A program made the position numbers and the translations under genes. Below, piece after piece: positions 6,960 to 14,887 of a stretch of 21,819 bases of DNA (the stretch's first letter is position 1; every line of letters starts with the position of its first letter). The DNA comes from an uncultured Collinsella sp. (lineage in GTDB: Bacteria; Actinomycetota; Coriobacteriia; Coriobacteriales; Coriobacteriaceae), in the NCBI GenBank assembly GCA_902494945.1, contig CABUVF010000010.1, positions 1-21,819 on the forward strand, written 5' to 3'. The notes under the pieces were generated by a model. The model was not told the origin of the DNA and ran no database searches. It saw only the letters and a list, made by a program, of their open reading frames with translations.

Positions 6960-7448
6960 TTACGCCTGCTGATAATGCAGGTGCTTCTCGTCGATATCGG
7001 CCAGGTCGCGGTCGAGGTAGCGGCGTGCGAGCCAGTTTGCCATGGGGAGGTTCTGGTCCAGATAGTTACCGCACTCCTCGGGAGCGGCACCGGGGACATC
7101 GCCCTCAAAGCCGGCGACAAACTCGAACAGCTCACGCACGAGCGACAGAATCTCCTCGCTCGTCACCTCACCAAACACGACGAGGTAAAAGCCCGTGCGG
7201 CAGCCCATGGGTCCAAAGTAGACAATGCGGCTCGACCACTCGGCATGGTTGCGAAGGAACGTCGCGCCCAGGTGCTCGATGGTGTGGCACTCGGCCGTGT
7301 TCATGACCGGCTCCTTGTTGGGCGTGGTCAGGCGCAGGTCAAACGTGGTGACGGCGGCGCCGGTCGCCGGATCGCGGTCGATGCGGCTCACATACACGCC
7401 GGGCTCAAGCAGCAGATGGTCAACAGAAAAGCTCGCGATGCGCTCCAT
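6960..7448 (-). CDS. luxS: S-ribosylhomocysteine lyase LuxS
   Basis: A 162-residue LuxS of normal length. It cleaves S-ribosylhomocysteine to homocysteine and DPD, the precursor of autoinducer-2, in the activated methyl cycle. The metal site is intact: H55 and H59 in HTIEH, plus C126 in EECGNY. The catalytic cysteine C83 lies in GPMGCRTGFYL. The N-terminal SFSVDHLLLEPGVYVSR is also typical. ATG 7448 follows GAGAGGA. It is flanked by its own terminator and a 150-bp upstream gap and looks monocistronic. No Pfs/MTAN nucleosidase or methionine gene is adjacent. Whether it serves signalling or only recycling cannot be told here. Confidence 0.98.
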   Translation of the reverse strand: MERIASFSVDHLLLEPGVYVSRIDRDPATGAAVTTFDLRLTTPNKEPVMNTAECHTIEHLGATFLRNHAEWSSRIVYFGPMGCRTGFYLVVFGEVTSEEILSLVRELFEFVAGFEGDVPGAAPEECGNYLDQNLPMANWLARRYLDRDLADIDEKHLHYQQA

Positions 7449-7464
7449 GGCAGATCCTCTCGAT

Positions 7465-7548
7465 AGTCAAATTGGGACGGGCTCTTTTAGCTGGTTCGAA
7501 TGGTCGCACCAATCATACCAGTCAAAAAAGCCCCGTCCCAAATTGACT
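7465..7548. repeat. Long inverted repeat upstream of luxS
   Basis: Arms AGTCAAATTGGGACGGGC (7465-7482) and CCCCGTCCCAAATTGACT (7531-7548) pair at 16 of 18 positions around a 48-nt loop. A second, smaller hairpin with the same word follows: CTGGGACG and CGTCCCAG, at about 7551-7589. On the minus strand TTGGGA (7541-7536) and TATGAT (7517-7512), 18 bp apart, could be the luxS promoter. If so, one arm lies at the -35 box and the other in the leader. Confidence 0.6.
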
Positions 7549-7599
7549 ACCTGGGACGAGGACCAATGATTTTTTAATCCCCGTCCCAGAAAAACCATT

Positions 7600-9090
7600 C
7601 TAGGCTGTGTAGGCAATCGTTGATTTCACGGCGTGGCGCCAGCCGGCGATCTTTTTGGCGCGCTCGTCGGCGGGCATCGACGGCTCCACGATGCCGCGGG
7701 CGCCGTAGACGTCGACGACATCGCGCGTGTACATGCCCAGCGCAATACCGCAGGCCCAGGCCGCGCCCAGGCCGCTCATCTCGTCATTGCTCGCGATGCG
7801 GATGGGCGAGCCAACCAAGTCGCTCTCAAACTGCATCAGGTACGCGTCGCGCGTGGGACCGCCGTCAACGCGAAGCTCGGCAAGTGCCGCGCCAGAATCC
7901 TCGACCATTGCGTCAATTACGTCAAAGATTTGATAGGCAATCGATTCGTCTGCAGCTTTTACGAACTCCGCGCGACCCGTGGTACGCGTCATGCCAAAGA
8001 CGCAGCCCTCGGCGTCACTCGCCCAGTGCGGCGCGCCCAAACCGGTAAACGCCGGCACAAAGTAGACGCGGCTCGCCGGATTGGCAGCGTAGCACAGGTC
8101 GGTAACTTCCTCGGGGTTATTGATGAGCTCCAGATCGTCGCGCAGCCACGTCTTGACAGCACCGGCGTAGCTCACGTTGCCCTCGAGCACGTACTCGGTC
8201 ACGCCGTCCATGCGCCATGCGAGCGAGCTCGAAAGCCCGTGCGAGCTGGCAACGAACTCGTCGCCGACGTTCATCATGACCGAGCTGCCGGTGCCATAGG
8301 TCGCCTTGGCCATGCCGCGGCTATGGCAGCCCTGGGCAAACAAGGCCGCGTGGCTGTCGCCCAGCACGCCGTGAATGGGCACGGGCGCCGGCAAAAAGCC
8401 GCCCAGATCCGTCGTGCCGAACAGTCCATCGGAATCGGTCACCTGCGGCAGGCAGGCCACGTCGACGCCAAAGGCCTCGCACACCGGCTCGCTCCAGCAG
8501 CCACGGCGCAGGTCGAAGAGCTGCGTGCGGCTGGCGTTAGACCAGTCGCAGCGAAACTCCGCGCCGCCCGTGAGCGTCCAGACCACCCAGGCATCGATGG
8601 TGCCCAGACACAGCTCGCCTGCCGCCGCGGCCTCGGCAGCCGCGGGAACGTTCGCGAGGATCCAGGCCATCTTGCCCGCCGGGTAGTAGGGCGAGAGCAC
8701 CAGACCCGTCGTGTCGCGCACCAGCTCGGCCACGCCTTCGCGCGCAGCAAGCTCGTCGCACAGCTCGCGGGCGCGGGCGCACTGCCACACCACGGCGTCG
8801 CACAGCGGCTCACCCGTCGTGCGGCTCCAGGCAACAGTGGTCTCGCGCTGGTTGGAGATGCCGATGCCGGCGACGTCGGCCGGATCGACCCCGGTCTCCT
8901 CCACCACGGCGCGCGCCACGGCCAGCACGTTGGCGGCGATCTCGGCTGGATCATGGCTCACCCAGCCGGCCTCGTTGACAATCTGGCGATGCGAGCGGTC
9001 GGCACGATGAATCAGATGGCCGCCCTCGTCCACCAGCAGCGCCTTGGTGCCCTGCGTGGACTGGTCGATACCGATGATGTATTTGCTCAT
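7600..9090 (-). CDS. FGGY-family carbohydrate kinase, glycerol-kinase-like
   Basis: A 496-residue FGGY kinase of normal length. ATP-site motifs include GIDQSTQGTKA near the N-terminus, YGTGSSVMMN and RVDGGPTRDAYLMQF. Residues that hold glycerol in GlpK are present (R82-E83 in NQRETT, Y135, catalytic D245). However, the catalytic motif reads GDSHAALF where glycerol kinase has GDQQAALF, so Q246 is replaced by Ser. With an isomerase and transketolase upstream, the substrate is more likely a ketose than glycerol (inference); apulose, ribulose, xylulose or erythrulose are all possible. No glpF or glpD is nearby. It lies 170 bp after the transketolase gene and may be the last operon gene or have its own promoter. 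ATG 9090 follows GGAGACAGGAGAG. Confidence 0.88.
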   Translation of the reverse strand: MSKYIIGIDQSTQGTKALLVDEGGHLIHRADRSHRQIVNEAGWVSHDPAEIAANVLAVARAVVEETGVDPADVAGIGISNQRETTVAWSRTTGEPLCDAVVWQCARARELCDELAAREGVAELVRDTTGLVLSPYYPAGKMAWILANVPAAAEAAAAGELCLGTIDAWVVWTLTGGAEFRCDWSNASRTQLFDLRRGCWSEPVCEAFGVDVACLPQVTDSDGLFGTTDLGGFLPAPVPIHGVLGDSHAALFAQGCHSRGMAKATYGTGSSVMMNVGDEFVASSHGLSSSLAWRMDGVTEYVLEGNVSYAGAVKTWLRDDLELINNPEEVTDLCYAANPASRVYFVPAFTGLGAPHWASDAEGCVFGMTRTTGRAEFVKAADESIAYQIFDVIDAMVEDSGAALAELRVDGGPTRDAYLMQFESDLVGSPIRIASNDEMSGLGAAWACGIALGMYTRDVVDVYGARGIVEPSMPADERAKKIAGWRHAVKSTIAYTA

Positions 9091-9260
9091 GTACTCTCCT
9101 GTCTCCCCCGTCGATTCAAAACTAAAACCCGACGGACAAGGAGCGAGTGGCCGTCAAGTGCCGCAGATTGCCGTGAAAAAGGAGCGCCGCGTACTTTGTG
9201 TACACAGGCGACGGTTTGAACGGCAAGGTGCGGTGCTTGGCGGCCGCGCAGCGTCTGTTT

Positions 9261-10202
9261 CTACTGTTTGCCAAGGAACTCGGCGACCGTCTTGGCGATT
9301 CCCTCGCCCGTCAGGCCATAGTGCGCGAAGACCTCGGGGCTCGTGCCGGTGATGACCGGCGCATCGGGCAGGGAGAGGCACTTGACCGGACGCGGGCAAT
9401 GCTCGCCCACGACCTGCGCGACCATGGAACCCAGGCCACCGAAGGGGCTGTGCTCCTCGACGGTCACGACGGCGCGCGTGGCACCGGCGGCCTCGATCAC
9501 GGCCTCGGCATCGAGCGGCTTGACGCAGTACATATCGAGCACCGTTGCCGAGATGCCCTGCTCGGCCAGCAGATCGGCGGCGTCCACGGCATGGCGGACC
9601 ATCTCACCGGTGGCGACAATCGTCACATCGGTGCCGCGGCGCACCCAGGTGGCGCGATCCATCTGGAACGGGCACTCGTCCTCAGTGTACACGTCCTCCA
9701 CCGGGTTGCGGCCCACGCGGATGTAGGCCGGCTTGTTGTCGGCGACCAGGGCACGCACGAGCTCGGCGGTCTGGAAGCGATCGCTCGGCAGATACACGCG
9801 CATGTTGGGAATCGCGCTCATGGCGGCGATATCCTGCGCGGAGTGATGGCTCATGCCTAAGGCGCCGTAGGACACGCCGCCCGAGATGCCGATGAGCTTG
9901 ACGTTGGTGTTGGAGTACGAAACGTCGACCTTGCACTGCTCATACGAGCGCGTGGTCACAAAGGACGCCGGCGAGGCGGCCCAGGCCTTCTTGCCGCACG
10001 AGGCCATACCGGCGGCGATACTCACCAGGTCCTGCTCGGCGATGCCGACCTCAATGGACTGCTGGGGATACTGATCGAAGAACGGCGTGAGCGATGCGGA
10101 GCCGCGGGAGTCGGAGCACAGGACGACGATGTCTTTATCGGTTGCGGCGGCCTCGAGCAGCGTGTCGCAGATAGCCTTGCGGTTGGCGATCTTGTTAGCC
10201 AT
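9261..10202 (-). CDS. Transketolase C-terminal subunit
   Basis: A 313-residue protein covering the pyrimidine-binding and C-terminal domains of transketolase. The ThDP-activating glutamate is E56 in VGIAEQDL, a substrate-side HHS lies at 119-121 in GMSHHSAQDIA, and a nucleotide-binding-like C-terminal domain follows from about 190. It must pair with the N-terminal subunit encoded just upstream; the two overlap by 8 nt, consistent with balanced synthesis. Split transketolases are common in anaerobes and move a two-carbon unit between sugar phosphates. I chose ATG 10202 (MANKIANRK) because the longer frame runs into the upstream gene. A dedicated substrate, such as the ketose-phosphate made by the operon's isomerase and kinase, is inferred. 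Confidence 0.93.
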   Translation of the reverse strand: MANKIANRKAICDTLLEAAATDKDIVVLCSDSRGSASLTPFFDQYPQQSIEVGIAEQDLVSIAAGMASCGKKAWAASPASFVTTRSYEQCKVDVSYSNTNVKLIGISGGVSYGALGMSHHSAQDIAAMSAIPNMRVYLPSDRFQTAELVRALVADNKPAYIRVGRNPVEDVYTEDECPFQMDRATWVRRGTDVTIVATGEMVRHAVDAADLLAEQGISATVLDMYCVKPLDAEAVIEAAGATRAVVTVEEHSPFGGLGSMVAQVVGEHCPRPVKCLSLPDAPVITGTSPEVFAHYGLTGEGIAKTVAEFLGKQ

Positions 10203-11031
10203 TGATAGCCTCCTTATGGGCAGCGAAATCGGCGATGATCTGGGCATATTCCTCATCGTTGGGCAGGTGATGATGCCAGGCGGCCTTGTCCTCCATAACC
10301 GGCGAGCCGTAGCCCTTCACCGTGTTGAGGATGATGACCGTGGGCTTACCCTTGGTCTCGGCGGCCAGCGTCAGCGCGGCGTCGATGGCCTGGACGTCGT
10401 TGCCCGGAATGGACAGCACGTTCCAACCGAAGGCGGCCCAGCGCTCCTCCTGCGAGTCCTGCTTCATGACGTCCTCGGTGCTGCCGCTGATCTGCAGGCG
10501 GTTGCGGTCCACGAGCGCGCACAGGTTATCGAGCTGGTAGTTGCCGCCGCTCATGGCGCCCTCCCAGACCGAGCCCTCGGCAAGCTCGCCGTCGCCCATG
10601 ATGGTGTAGACGCGGTAGTCGCGGCCATCCATCTTGCCGGCAAGCGCCATCCCGACGGCCACGGGCAGGCCATGACCCAGCGAGCCCGAGTTCATCTCGA
10701 TGCCCTTGAGCTTGTTGTTGGGGTGGCCGATGTAGGGGCTGCCGAACTTAGAGAAGCGGGCCTTGACGTCGTCGAGGTCCAGATAGCCCTCGTGGCAGAG
10801 CACCGCGTAGTAGGCCTCCATGGCGTGGCCCTTGGAGAGTACGAAGCGATCGCGGTTGGGATCGTCGACGGTCTCGGGAGAAATGTTGAGGTGGTTGGCA
10901 TAGAGGGTCATCAGCGCATCGATGACCGACATGTCGCCGCCGATGTGGCCGCCAGCGCCAGCCATGATGATATCGACGCAATCGCGGCGAAGGTCCCAAC
11001 GCAGGGATTCAAGCTCTTCGATAGTTGCCAT
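10195..11031 (-). CDS. Transketolase N-terminal subunit
   Basis: A 278-residue protein covering the ThDP-diphosphate-binding domain of transketolase. Motifs in order: GGHIGGDMS (28-35), SKGHA (66-70), GSLGHGLPVAVGMAL (116-130) and the ThDP/Mg2+ motif GDGELAEGSVWE (146-157). It works with the C-terminal subunit encoded directly downstream. The isomerase stop and this ATG are separated by only two bases, and its ribosome site GAGGAGAG lies inside the isomerase's last codons. I therefore start at ATG 11031 rather than at the frame's upstream extension. An operon-specific transketolase suggests a ketose-phosphate intermediate. Confidence 0.94.
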   Translation of the reverse strand: MATIEELESLRWDLRRDCVDIIMAGAGGHIGGDMSVIDALMTLYANHLNISPETVDDPNRDRFVLSKGHAMEAYYAVLCHEGYLDLDDVKARFSKFGSPYIGHPNNKLKGIEMNSGSLGHGLPVAVGMALAGKMDGRDYRVYTIMGDGELAEGSVWEGAMSGGNYQLDNLCALVDRNRLQISGSTEDVMKQDSQEERWAAFGWNVLSIPGNDVQAIDAALTLAAETKGKPTVIILNTVKGYGSPVMEDKAAWHHHLPNDEEYAQIIADFAAHKEAING

Positions 11032-11033
11032 TT

Positions 11034-12434
11034 CTACTCTCCTCGCAGGTAAGCTTTGACGTCTTCTTCGATGGGGTCGTACAGGTCGGGGACAATGCCG
11101 ATGTACTTGCACGCCTCGTAGAGCACCGGCACCACGTTGGCGTGAATGGCGACGCAGTGGTGGATGTAGGGACCCTCGACGATCTTGGCCTCGAGGCGCT
11201 TGAGGTTGTCGACCTCGACCCACAGGTAGGTGCCCATGCCGGCCGGGCCGTCGATGCCGCGGGCGTTGCCCAGCAGCAGCGAGTACTCGCCGTTGTCGCC
11301 GTCAAAGCGGGCAAGGGTGAGGTCGCCGTGCTTGGCCTCGGCCGTCAGCGCGCCGGGGTGATCGAAGGCCAGCGGGTAGGTGAGCTTGGGCTTGACGGCC
11401 GCGCAGCTGCAGGGCCAGGGGCCGCAGTGCTGCAGCAGCTCGCCGTTCTCGTTATCGGGATGACGCACGGTCCAGTCGGCGAACATGCCGCGGTGACGGC
11501 CCAGGTCGGCGGCCTCGACCATCAGTGCGGTGATGGCGCCGTGAATATCGGTCTCGCATACGATGGGGATACCCATCTCGTTGAGGATGGCGTTGGCGGC
11601 GCAGGGCATAATGCCCAACTCGTCCTGCAGGGCGTTCCAGCACTGGATGGCACCGGCGTTGCAACCGTACTTCTCGACCAGGCGCTTCATGGCGATGGCA
11701 AGACCGGCAACCGCGGGAACCTTATCCTCGGGGATGCAAATCTCGAAGCTGTCGGCAATGTGGGCGAGCATGGCGGCCATGGCCTGCTCGTCGGCCTGGG
11801 CGTCGCGCACGGCCTGGACAAGCTCGGTCATGGGGATGGGCGAAAGCTGGATGTTGAACTTCTCGAGCAGCTCGCCCTCGTTGCACATGGTCGACCAGAA
11901 GTCGAACGGACGGGTGGCCATCTGCAGAATACGGGTGTGCTTGAAGGTCTTGACCACGTTGCACACGGCCAAAAAGTCCCAGACGCCGCGCTCGAACTCG
12001 GGATCGGTCAGGCGGCAGTTAGTCATGTAGGTGAAGGGAACCTGGAAGCGGCGCAGGACCTTGCCGGTGGCGAACAGGCCGCACTGGCTATCGCGCAGGC
12101 GGGTGCCGTCGGGCTCGGGGCGCTCGTCGCGCGGGCCCCACAGCAGCACGGGCAGACCGAGCTCGCGGGCAAGGCGGGCGCAGACGTACTCGGTACCAAA
12201 GTTGGCGTGGCAGAGCATGATGCCGTCGACGCCCTCGGCGCGGAACTTCTCGATGATAGGCGCGATATGGCTGTCGTCGAACAGCAGGCCCTCGTCGTTG
12301 ATGTCGTCGATATCCACAATGTCGACGCCGATCTCGCGCAGGCGATCAGCCGTCAGACCGCGATACTTGATTGCGTCCGGCGCGCTAAAGATGCTGCGGC
12401 GCGTGGGCACGAAACCGAGCTTGATCTTATCCAT
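11034..12434 (-). CDS. L-fucose/L-arabinose isomerase-superfamily protein
   Basis: A 466-residue cytoplasmic protein of the FucI/AraA fold family, shorter than true FucI (about 590). Recognisable segments are an N-terminal Rossmann-like region with LCHANFGTE (74-82), AIQCWNALQDELG (262-274), CETDIHGAIT (293-302) and a C-terminal HHCVAIHANVVPVLYEA (425-441). By comparison with FucI/AraA, E294/D296 and a histidine near 425 may hold the Mn2+; this is family inference. It probably converts an aldose to a ketose, but the sugar is not evident. It is the first gene of the operon, with GGGGAGGA six bases before ATG 12434. The 160 bp upstream is AT-rich and full of TAAAC/GTTTA words shared with the lacI promoter. 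Confidence 0.85.
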   Translation of the reverse strand: MDKIKLGFVPTRRSIFSAPDAIKYRGLTADRLREIGVDIVDIDDINDEGLLFDDSHIAPIIEKFRAEGVDGIMLCHANFGTEYVCARLARELGLPVLLWGPRDERPEPDGTRLRDSQCGLFATGKVLRRFQVPFTYMTNCRLTDPEFERGVWDFLAVCNVVKTFKHTRILQMATRPFDFWSTMCNEGELLEKFNIQLSPIPMTELVQAVRDAQADEQAMAAMLAHIADSFEICIPEDKVPAVAGLAIAMKRLVEKYGCNAGAIQCWNALQDELGIMPCAANAILNEMGIPIVCETDIHGAITALMVEAADLGRHRGMFADWTVRHPDNENGELLQHCGPWPCSCAAVKPKLTYPLAFDHPGALTAEAKHGDLTLARFDGDNGEYSLLLGNARGIDGPAGMGTYLWVEVDNLKRLEAKIVEGPYIHHCVAIHANVVPVLYEACKYIGIVPDLYDPIEEDVKAYLRGE

Positions 12435-12460
12435 GTATGTCCTCCCCTAATCACATATTC

Positions 12461-12578
12461 AGTAAACAGACGCATGTTTCGTTTTGTTCTGTTTACTAAA
12501 TGTTTTACTCTTTTGTTTAGTAGTTTAGCGCGAAAGTCCCGTAAACGGTAGAGAAATCAGCCTAAACGGTATGTAAAC
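12461..12578 (-). promoter_or_regulatory. Probable LacI-family operator region before the isomerase operon
   Basis: AGTAAACAGA (12461-12470) and TCTGTTTACT (12488-12497) form a perfect 10-bp inverted repeat with a 17-bp spacer. More half-sites follow: GTTTAG at 12515-12520 and 12523-12528, and TAAAC at 12542-12546, 12563-12567 and 12574-12578. Three words, TAAACAG (12463), TAAATGTTT (12497) and TAGTTTAGC (12521), recur in the same order and orientation before lacI (13789, 13801, 13816). This suggests both promoters are bound by the adjacent LacI regulator. Confidence 0.55.
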
Positions 12579-12600
12579 AATCTGAACATACAAGGGCAAC

Positions 12601-12634
12601 AAAAAGAGGGCCCCGTAGGACCCTCTCTCTTGGT
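12601..12634 (-). terminator. Terminator of lacI
   Basis: An AGAGGG...CCCTCT stem with a short loop lies about 60 bp after the lacI stop on the minus strand and is followed by TTTTTGTTG. It separates lacI from the isomerase operon, so the two are distinct transcription units. Confidence 0.75.
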
Positions 12635-12694
12635 AGCGTCATGTATGGTTGCCTTTGGCGGGCTTTTCCGCTCTGAGGTCTGGCGCCGTTCTGC

Positions 12695-13705
12695 CTAGAT
12701 TTCGCGCACGCTCTGGCGCTCGACAAAATAGGTCGACACGGCTGTCTTGCAGGTGTAGCTCTTGGGATTGCGGATGTTGCCCACCAGGCGGCGCACCGCG
12801 ATCTCGCCCACCTCGTGCTTGGGAACATGCACCGTGGTGAGCGGCGGGTTGGAAAAAGCGCCCAGCGATAGGTCGTCAAAGCCGATGATCGAGACATCGT
12901 CGGGCACACGTATGCCGTGCTCGTTGAGCGTGCGCATGGCACCTACGGCGAGCACGTCGTTCTCGGCAAAGAAAGCCGTCGGCAGGTCGTCGCGCGAGAC
13001 GCCGTCGAGCCACGCGCCCATGTCGCGATAGGCACCCTCGAGCGTGGTGCCCAGCGTGACACGCCATGCCGGATTGGCCTCGAGGCCCGCGTCCTCAAGC
13101 GCTTGCCGATAGCCGCGCTCGCGGTCCTTAAAGTTGCGAATGCGAAGGTCGCCTGCCAGATAGCCGATCTGCTTGTGACCCTTCTCGATAAGGTAGTCCA
13201 CGGCACGCAGCACCGAATCGGTATTGGCAATGACCACGGCATCGAAGTACTGGCGGTCGCTCCAGCCATCGAGCACAATCAGGTGGGCGGCAGCGTTGGC
13301 AAATAGGGCGTAGTCTTCCTCGCCCAGTTCGGTACCCATCAGCACGATGGCGGCGGACGGGTCGGCGATCAGGCCCTCGACCTGCGGACGCACGGCGTCC
13401 AGGTCGCTAAAGTCGAGCGAGACAAAGCTCGTGCTCATGCCGTGGCGACGCGCCTGGCGCTCCACGCCCTCGATGACCGCGGGATGGAAGGTGCTCTCGT
13501 CCAGGATGGCGCCCGTCTTGCGCGCGAGCACAAACTGGATGCTCTCGAGCTGCGTCGACTGCTGATAGCCGAGCGACTGCGCGCACTCCAGGATGACCTT
13601 GGCGGTCTCCTCGCTCACGCTGCGCTTGCGGTTAAGCGCGTTGGACACGGTCGCTGGCGAAAAACCGGTGATGCGGCTGATTTCGCGAACACTTGCTTTG
13701 GCCAT
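12695..13705 (-). CDS. LacI-family transcriptional regulator
   Basis: A 336-residue LacI/GalR-family protein of normal length. The DNA-binding helix-turn-helix is at residues 5-24 (SVREISRITGFSPATVSNAL), followed by the hinge and a periplasmic-binding-protein-like ligand domain ending ERQSVREI. I start at ATG 13705, preceded by GGGGGAACA, rather than at the longer frame, because the family begins right at the helix-turn-helix. It is likely a repressor released by a sugar or sugar phosphate. Its own promoter and the downstream isomerase operon share operator-like words, so autoregulation plus control of that operon is the simplest reading. The nucleoside operon upstream could also be a target. 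The ligand is unknown. Confidence 0.93.
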   Translation of the reverse strand: MAKASVREISRITGFSPATVSNALNRKRSVSEETAKVILECAQSLGYQQSTQLESIQFVLARKTGAILDESTFHPAVIEGVERQARRHGMSTSFVSLDFSDLDAVRPQVEGLIADPSAAIVLMGTELGEEDYALFANAAAHLIVLDGWSDRQYFDAVVIANTDSVLRAVDYLIEKGHKQIGYLAGDLRIRNFKDRERGYRQALEDAGLEANPAWRVTLGTTLEGAYRDMGAWLDGVSRDDLPTAFFAENDVLAVGAMRTLNEHGIRVPDDVSIIGFDDLSLGAFSNPPLTTVHVPKHEVGEIAVRRLVGNIRNPKSYTCKTAVSTYFVERQSVREI

Positions 13706-13787
13706 TGTTCCCCCTAGTAGCGGTCGCGGTCGAGCATCGTGGCCTGACCGCCCCGTGACTCGACAACTAAACGACCGCAAATTCAAT

Positions 13788-13834
13788 CTAAACAGAGTAG
13801 TAAATGTTTAATAGCTAGTTTAGCCTGTTGTCAA
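13788..13834 (-). promoter_or_regulatory. lacI promoter with overlapping operator words
   Basis: On the minus strand TTGACA (13834-13829) and TTAAAC (13811-13806) are 17 bp apart. The words TAAACAG (13789-13795), TAAATGTTT (13801-13809) and TAGTTTAGC (13816-13824), shared with the isomerase promoter, sit downstream of, over and between these boxes. CTAAAC (13788-13793) and GTTTAG (13818-13823) form an inverted pair. Confidence 0.55.
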
Positions 13835-13908
13835 GCGAAGCGACGCGACTATTCCCCCAACGGGCACATTTGCTCGGTAGCTAATCTGGAACGGGGCACA
13901 GAAACCGT

Positions 13909-14883
13909 TTAGCCAAGGATGCGAGCCATGCGTGCCTTAAACTCCACGAGGAAACGTGGGGCGTCCACGGTGAGCGCCACGAGCGCGCTCTTGTCGGGGT
14001 CGGCCACACGGCGCTCATCGCAGATGGTGCGGCCGCGATACTCTCCCAGCAGATCAACACGCAGGTTGCAGCCGAGCGCGCCCACGAGCGTAGGGTCAAT
14101 CGCCACGGCGACAGCAAGCGGATCGTGCAGCGCGCAGCCACCCAGGTAGGGGGCGTTCATCTCGTACGAGCCAATGTAGTGCTCCACCATGCTCGCAAAC
14201 GCGCAACCGGCCATAGTGCCCGAGCCCGTCCAGCCGGCAATGTCGCGACGCGTGAGCACCACGCGATGCGTCACATCCAGCCCCACCATAGTGAGCTTGC
14301 GGCCCGAACGCAGCACGGCATCGGCCGCCTCGGGGTCGCCCGCCATGTTGGCCTCGGCGCCCGCGCTCACGTTGCCGGGCACGGTAAGCGCACCGCCCAT
14401 CACGACCACGCGGCCGATGGACATCATCGCCGCCGCATCGCGCTCCAGGGCAAGCGCCAGATTGGTGAGCGGGCCGGTCGCAACGTAGACCAGATCGGGA
14501 CCATAGGTACGCGCTGCATCAATCAGGTAATCGACCGCCGCATTGCCATCGGCCGACGTCGCGCCCACCGGCTCGTACGGCGAGGCGGGCACGCTTGCGC
14601 CGCCAATGCCGTTCTTGCCGTGGATAAGCGTGGTGGACGCCGGCGGCGTGTAGGGTTCGGTCGCCTTAATGGGACGATCGGCGCCCAGGTACACCGGTAC
14701 CTCGGGACGACCCAACAGGTCGAGCACCGCCAGGCAGTTGTGCGCCGACTGCTCGACGCGCACGTTGCCAAAGCACGTGGTGACGCCGACGAGCTCCACC
14801 TCGGGACTCGCGATGACATAGGCGAGCGCCATCGCATCGTCCACACCCATATCCAGATCAAGGATCAGCTTCTTGGTTGCCAT
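13909..14883 (-). CDS. Nucleoside hydrolase (inosine/uridine-preferring family)
   Basis: A 324-residue nucleoside hydrolase. It splits ribonucleosides into free base and ribose. The N-terminal Asp cluster LDLDMGVDDAMAL (D9, D11, D15, D16) and the late LHDPLAVA (H253, D254) provide the Ca2+ site. ATGPLTNLALAL and VVMGGAL are also conserved. One oddity: the usual AEFN before the DP motif reads AEAN (177-180), removing the Phe that lines the nucleoside pocket in characterised members, so base preference may differ. ATG 14883 follows the ribokinase stop by 4 nt with GGAG in the last ribokinase codons, so the two are co-translated. The pair forms a compact route from nucleoside to ribose-5-phosphate. 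Confidence 0.94.
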   Translation of the reverse strand: MATKKLILDLDMGVDDAMALAYVIASPEVELVGVTTCFGNVRVEQSAHNCLAVLDLLGRPEVPVYLGADRPIKATEPYTPPASTTLIHGKNGIGGASVPASPYEPVGATSADGNAAVDYLIDAARTYGPDLVYVATGPLTNLALALERDAAAMMSIGRVVVMGGALTVPGNVSAGAEANMAGDPEAADAVLRSGRKLTMVGLDVTHRVVLTRRDIAGWTGSGTMAGCAFASMVEHYIGSYEMNAPYLGGCALHDPLAVAVAIDPTLVGALGCNLRVDLLGEYRGRTICDERRVADPDKSALVALTVDAPRFLVEFKARMARILG

Positions 14884-14887
14884 TGTT

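Noticed and set aside
7449..7599. SAM or SAH riboswitch before luxS
   Set aside because: The only strong structure is the long palindrome; I see no conserved SAM- or SAH-riboswitch core.
7633..9219. Long plus-strand open frame (528 codons) opposite the kinase gene
   Set aside because: It is the antisense shadow of the FGGY kinase in GC-rich DNA: low-complexity His/Arg/Ala-rich sequence and no family motif. The same holds for 11025-12551 and 20209-21552.
11034..12434. Calling the isomerase L-fucose isomerase (fucI)
   Set aside because: It is about 120 residues shorter than FucI, and no fuculokinase, fuculose-phosphate aldolase or fucose transporter is present. Only the superfamily is supported.
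9261..12434. Sulfoquinovose transketolase (sulfo-TK) pathway
   Set aside because: That route also pairs transketolase subunits with isomerases, but no sulfoquinovosidase, sulfolactaldehyde enzyme or sulfonate exporter is in the window, and an FGGY kinase is not expected.
12695..13786. LacI start at the longer open frame
   Set aside because: The extra 27 residues precede a normal LacI N-terminus, overlap the promoter region, and ATG 13705 has a strong ribosome site.
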